Source: Pseudomonadota bacterium
Lineage (GTDB): Bacteria; Pseudomonadota; Gammaproteobacteria; Burkholderiales; Burkholderiaceae_C
Reading direction: 5' to 3'
Length of the DNA: 7,931 nucleotides
NCBI GenBank assembly: GCA_023396625.1
Contig: JAEWVY010000282.1
Span: 1-7,931 of the forward strand
The position numbers and the translations under genes were made by a program. Shown here piece after piece: positions 6,184 through 7,931 of this stretch (its first letter is position 1; every line of letters begins with the position of its first letter). Below the pieces are notes generated by a model. It saw only the letters and a list, made by a program, of their open reading frames with translations. It made no database searches and was not told the origin of the DNA.

Positions 6184-6863
6184 TGCGGCAGGACTTTGGG
6201 GGGGTCGGCCTCGCACAGCAGATACCCGACGCCGCGCAATGTCATGATTTCCGCGCCAGAACCGACGATCTTGCGCCGCAAGCGGTGAACCACGACCTCC
6301 AGCGCGTCATGCTGGACATCGACGCTGGCCCCGAAGACCAGCGCATGCAGGCGATCCCTCGACACCCCGTGTCCGGGCCGCGCCATCAGTGCCTGCAGCA
6401 TGGCCCGCTCGCGCGGCGACAAATCGAGCGTGCGGCCGTCGCGCGTGATGTCCCCGCCATCACGCTCGAAGCACAGCGAGCCGCACACCACCTGGGCCGA
6501 CCGCCCAGCCCGGCGCACGAGCGCCCGCAGGCGCGCGTCCAGCTCGTCCAGTTCGAACGGCTTGGCCAAGTAGTCATCCGCCCCGGCGTTGAGCCCGACG
6601 ACGCGGTCCCCCAGGCTCCCGCGCGCGGTCAGGATCAGGACAGGCACGTCATTGCCGGCGCCACGCAGGCGCTGCAACACCTGCATGCCGTCCATGCCCG
6701 GGAGCCCCAGGTCCAGCACCACCGCGTCGAATTCATGGTGCCGGCACAGCGACAGCCCCTCGGCCCCGTCGCCACAGTCCATCACGTCAAACCCGCGGCG
6801 CAACAGGGAGCGGCCCAAGGGGCTGCGGAGACTGTCGTTGTCCTCGATCAGCAGGATTTTCAC
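6180..6863 (-). CDS. OmpR-family response regulator (TctD/QseB-like)
   Basis: A two-domain DNA-binding response regulator of 227 residues. The receiver domain (about 1-115) has the acidic pair Glu7-Asp8, phosphoacceptor Asp51 (VVLDLGLPGMDG), Thr79 (LILTAR) and Lys101 (DYLAKPF). The C-terminal winged helix (about 120-220) has DLSPRERAMLQALM, the recognition-helix region DALEVVVHRLRRKI and the closing LRGVGYLL, all typical of OmpR/PhoB. The start is placed at the GTG at 6863, which gives VKILLIEDND, the normal family N-terminus; upstream codons extend open to 7028 but code for an unrelated, Phe/Arg-rich stretch. No strong Shine-Dalgarno is visible. It is the first gene of a likely operon with the kinase and the oxidoreductase, and it diverges from the PhnD-like gene, whose promoter region it may bind. 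Confidence 0.94.
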   Translation of the reverse strand: MKILLIEDNDSLRSPLGRSLLRRGFDVMDCGDGAEGLSLCRHHEFDAVVLDLGLPGMDGMQVLQRLRGAGNDVPVLILTARGSLGDRVVGLNAGADDYLAKPFELDELDARLRALVRRAGRSAQVVCGSLCFERDGGDITRDGRTLDLSPRERAMLQALMARPGHGVSRDRLHALVFGASVDVQHDALEVVVHRLRRKIVGSGAEIMTLRGVGYLLCEADPPKVLPQ

Positions 6864-7053
6864 GGCCAAATCATATCGGGACGCGCGCCCTCGCCCCGCC
6901 CTGGAACGGAAGAAGACGGCGAAAGATTGGTGAAAACCCCAGCAAAAAAAGCAAGCAAACCGAAAGCAAGCTGCAAGCGGGCTGAAAGACTGCGCCTCTT
7001 CGCCACGCTTCCCGCCGATACCATCCAACCTACCCCAGGCGGGCCCTCCAACA

Positions 7054-7073
7054 TGGGCCCAGGACCTGGCCCA
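7054..7073 (+). promoter_or_regulatory. Small hairpin in the PhnD-like gene leader
   Basis: TGGGCCCAG at 7054-7062 pairs with CTGGCCCA at 7066-7073 around a GAC loop, with one bulged base. It lies 22 bases before the Shine-Dalgarno. It could be a transcript-stabilising leader hairpin or an operator; in GC-rich DNA chance is possible. Confidence 0.25.
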
Positions 7074-7095
7074 GCGGCCCTACCCACAAAAGACC

Positions 7096-7100
7096 AGGAG
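7096..7100 (+). promoter_or_regulatory. Ribosome binding site of the PhnD-like gene
   Basis: AGGAG lies 7 bases before the ATG at 7108. The near-ideal sequence and spacing fix the start codon of the binding protein. Confidence 0.85.
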
Positions 7101-7107
7101 ACTTCCC

Positions 7108-7931
7108 ATGACGACCACCCGACGCAGCCAGCTCACCACCTTCCATCGCCACCTGCTCTTCGCCAGTGCCGCCGTCCTGCTGGCGTCCAATGCCTGGGCC
7201 CAGGACAACTGCGCCCACCGTGGCGACCTGGACACCCCTTACTGCGACGCCAACAAGGACATGGTGGCCGACGCGCCGCAGGATCCGGCCAAGCAGCGCA
7301 CCCCCAATACCCTGGTTTTCACCTACACCCCCGTAGAAGACCCGGCAGTCTATGAAAAGGTGTTCCGCCCGTTCACCGACCACCTTGGCCAGTGCACCGG
7401 CAAACGCGTGGTGTTCTTCCAGGTGCAGTCCAACGCGGCCGAGATCGAGGCCATGCGCGCCGGTCGCCTTCACGTAGGCGGATTCTCCACCGGCCCCACG
7501 GCCTTCGCGGTGAACATCGCCGGCGCCGTGCCCTTCGCCGTGAAGGGCTACGCCGACCACTACCAGGGGTACAACCTGATCGTGGTCGTCCGCAAGGACA
7601 GCGCCTTCCAGAAATTGGCCGATCTCAAGGGCAAGAAACTGGCCCACACGTCGCCCTCCTCCAATTCCGGCCACATGGCGCCGGTGGCCCTCTTCCCACG
7701 TGAAGGCCTGACCCCCGACAAGGACTACAAGATCGTTTTCTCGGGCAAGCATGACCAGTCCATCCTGGGGGTGCGTTCGGGCGACTATGACGGCGCCGCC
7801 GTGGCTTCCGATGTGTTCGAACGCATGGCGCATCGCGGAGAAATCAAGCTCGACGACTTCCGCGTCATCTACCGCAGCACCAAGTTTCCAACCTCGTCGT
7901 TCGCCTACGCCCACGACCTGGAGCCCAAGTT
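7108..7931 (+). CDS. PhnD-like periplasmic binding protein of a phosphate/phosphite/phosphonate ABC transporter (3' end outside window)
   Basis: Open from the ATG at 7108 to the window end, 274 codons with no stop, so the C-terminus is missing. A signal peptide is clear: basic MTTTRRSQ, hydrophobic core about 16-27, cleavage after AWA (residue 31). The mature part has the PhnD-family pattern: TLVFTYTPVEDPAVYEKVFRPF, then AEIEAMRAGRLHVGGFSTGPTA, YNLIVVVRKDSAF, LADLKGKKLAHTSPSSNSGH and SILGVRSGDYDGAAVASDVF. Such proteins bind phosphate, phosphite or phosphonates in the periplasm for an ABC importer; the ligand here is not determinable. Right after the signal peptide is a short extra segment with two Cys (35 and 46) and a DANKDMVAD motif that resembles a calcium-binding loop. 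A good Shine-Dalgarno (AGGAG) supports the start. Transporter permease and ATPase genes may follow outside the window. It diverges from a two-component system that may control it. Confidence 0.9.
   Translation, partial: MTTTRRSQLTTFHRHLLFASAAVLLASNAWAQDNCAHRGDLDTPYCDANKDMVADAPQDPAKQRTPNTLVFTYTPVEDPAVYEKVFRPFTDHLGQCTGKRVVFFQVQSNAAEIEAMRAGRLHVGGFSTGPTAFAVNIAGAVPFAVKGYADHYQGYNLIVVVRKDSAFQKLADLKGKKLAHTSPSSNSGHMAPVALFPREGLTPDKDYKIVFSGKHDQSILGVRSGDYDGAAVASDVFERMAHRGEIKLDDFRVIYRSTKFPTSSFAYAHDLEPK

Larger units (their letters stand above)
6864..7107. promoter_or_regulatory. Divergent regulatory region, response regulator / PhnD-like gene
   Basis: A 244-bp non-coding gap between divergent starts. The middle part (about 6910-6990) is purine-rich and A-rich against the GC-rich surroundings, with an A7 run at 6944-6950. 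It has three GAAAG words on the plus strand at 6921-6925, 6962-6966 and 6984-6988 (41 and 22 bases apart) and three GCAAGC words at 6951-6956, 6966-6971 and 6973-6978. These direct repeats could be binding sites for the adjacent OmpR-type regulator. No confident -35/-10 pair was found for either gene. Confidence 0.5.

Noticed and set aside
4024..6288. A 754-codon open frame on the plus strand, opposite the sensor kinase and part of the oxidoreductase gene
   Set aside because: The opposite strand codes for complete kinase and oxidoreductase proteins with all motifs. This frame gives a His/Gln/Arg-rich product with no recognisable domain, as expected from the antisense of GC-rich genes.
6951..6978. 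Three GCAAGC words as a possible CRISPR or tandem repeat array
   Set aside because: The units are only 6 bp and unevenly spaced, with no spacer structure; at most they are regulator sites.
6864..7028. An upstream start for the response regulator, adding 55 residues
   Set aside because: The extension is not receiver-like and would consume most of the divergent promoter region; the GTG at 6863 gives the standard N-terminus.
6150..7355. A 401-codon plus-strand frame spanning the regulator, the intergenic gap and the start of the PhnD-like gene
   Set aside because: It is antisense to a complete response regulator and out of frame with the PhnD-like gene; its composition is that of a shadow frame.
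7030..7914. A 294-codon minus-strand open frame opposite the PhnD-like gene
   Set aside because: The plus strand has a ribosome binding site, signal peptide and family motifs. The minus frame is Gly/Val/His-rich and matches no family I know.

Overview
The window is GC-rich DNA with dense, tightly packed genes. Gene content and protein sequences point to a betaproteobacterium, most likely Comamonadaceae (Acidovorax, Hydrogenophaga or Variovorax-like); this is judged from family resemblance, with no database search. Nothing is phage-like, plasmid-like or CRISPR-like.

Layout, left to right. Bases 1-53 look like the last codons of a plus-strand gene that cannot be identified. It converges on a minus-strand nadE-glnB pair: a two-domain glutamine-dependent NAD+ synthetase followed 29 bp later by the nitrogen-status sensor PII. 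Divergent from nadE is a plus-strand FemAB-like/GNAT-fold protein (COG3146, DUF482). It converges on a minus-strand three-gene unit reading right to left: an OmpR-type response regulator, a TctE/QseC-like sensor kinase (start overlaps the regulator stop), and an FAD oxidoreductase of the L-2-hydroxyglutarate oxidase type (18 bp downstream of the kinase). Divergent from the regulator, across a 244-bp intergenic region, is the 5' part of a PhnD-like periplasmic phosphate/phosphonate-type binding protein that runs off the window.

How the genes may work together. nadE and glnB join NAD synthesis from glutamine to nitrogen sensing. The two-component system sits back to back with a solute-binding protein, an arrangement typical of transporters controlled by TctDE-type systems, and carries a dehydrogenase/oxidase gene in the same transcription unit.

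The most unusual feature is a short AT-rich dispersed repeat found inside genes rather than between them. Two clear copies (1343-1375 and 3044-3076, 26 of 33 positions identical without gaps) lie in frame within nadE and the DUF482 gene. A third, much weaker candidate lies in the oxidoreductase gene. Each falls where the protein family is variable. Separately, the convergent gap 3456-3606 holds a nested palindrome with a REP-like core. No wholly new multi-gene system was seen; most genes are ordinary housekeeping or regulatory genes.
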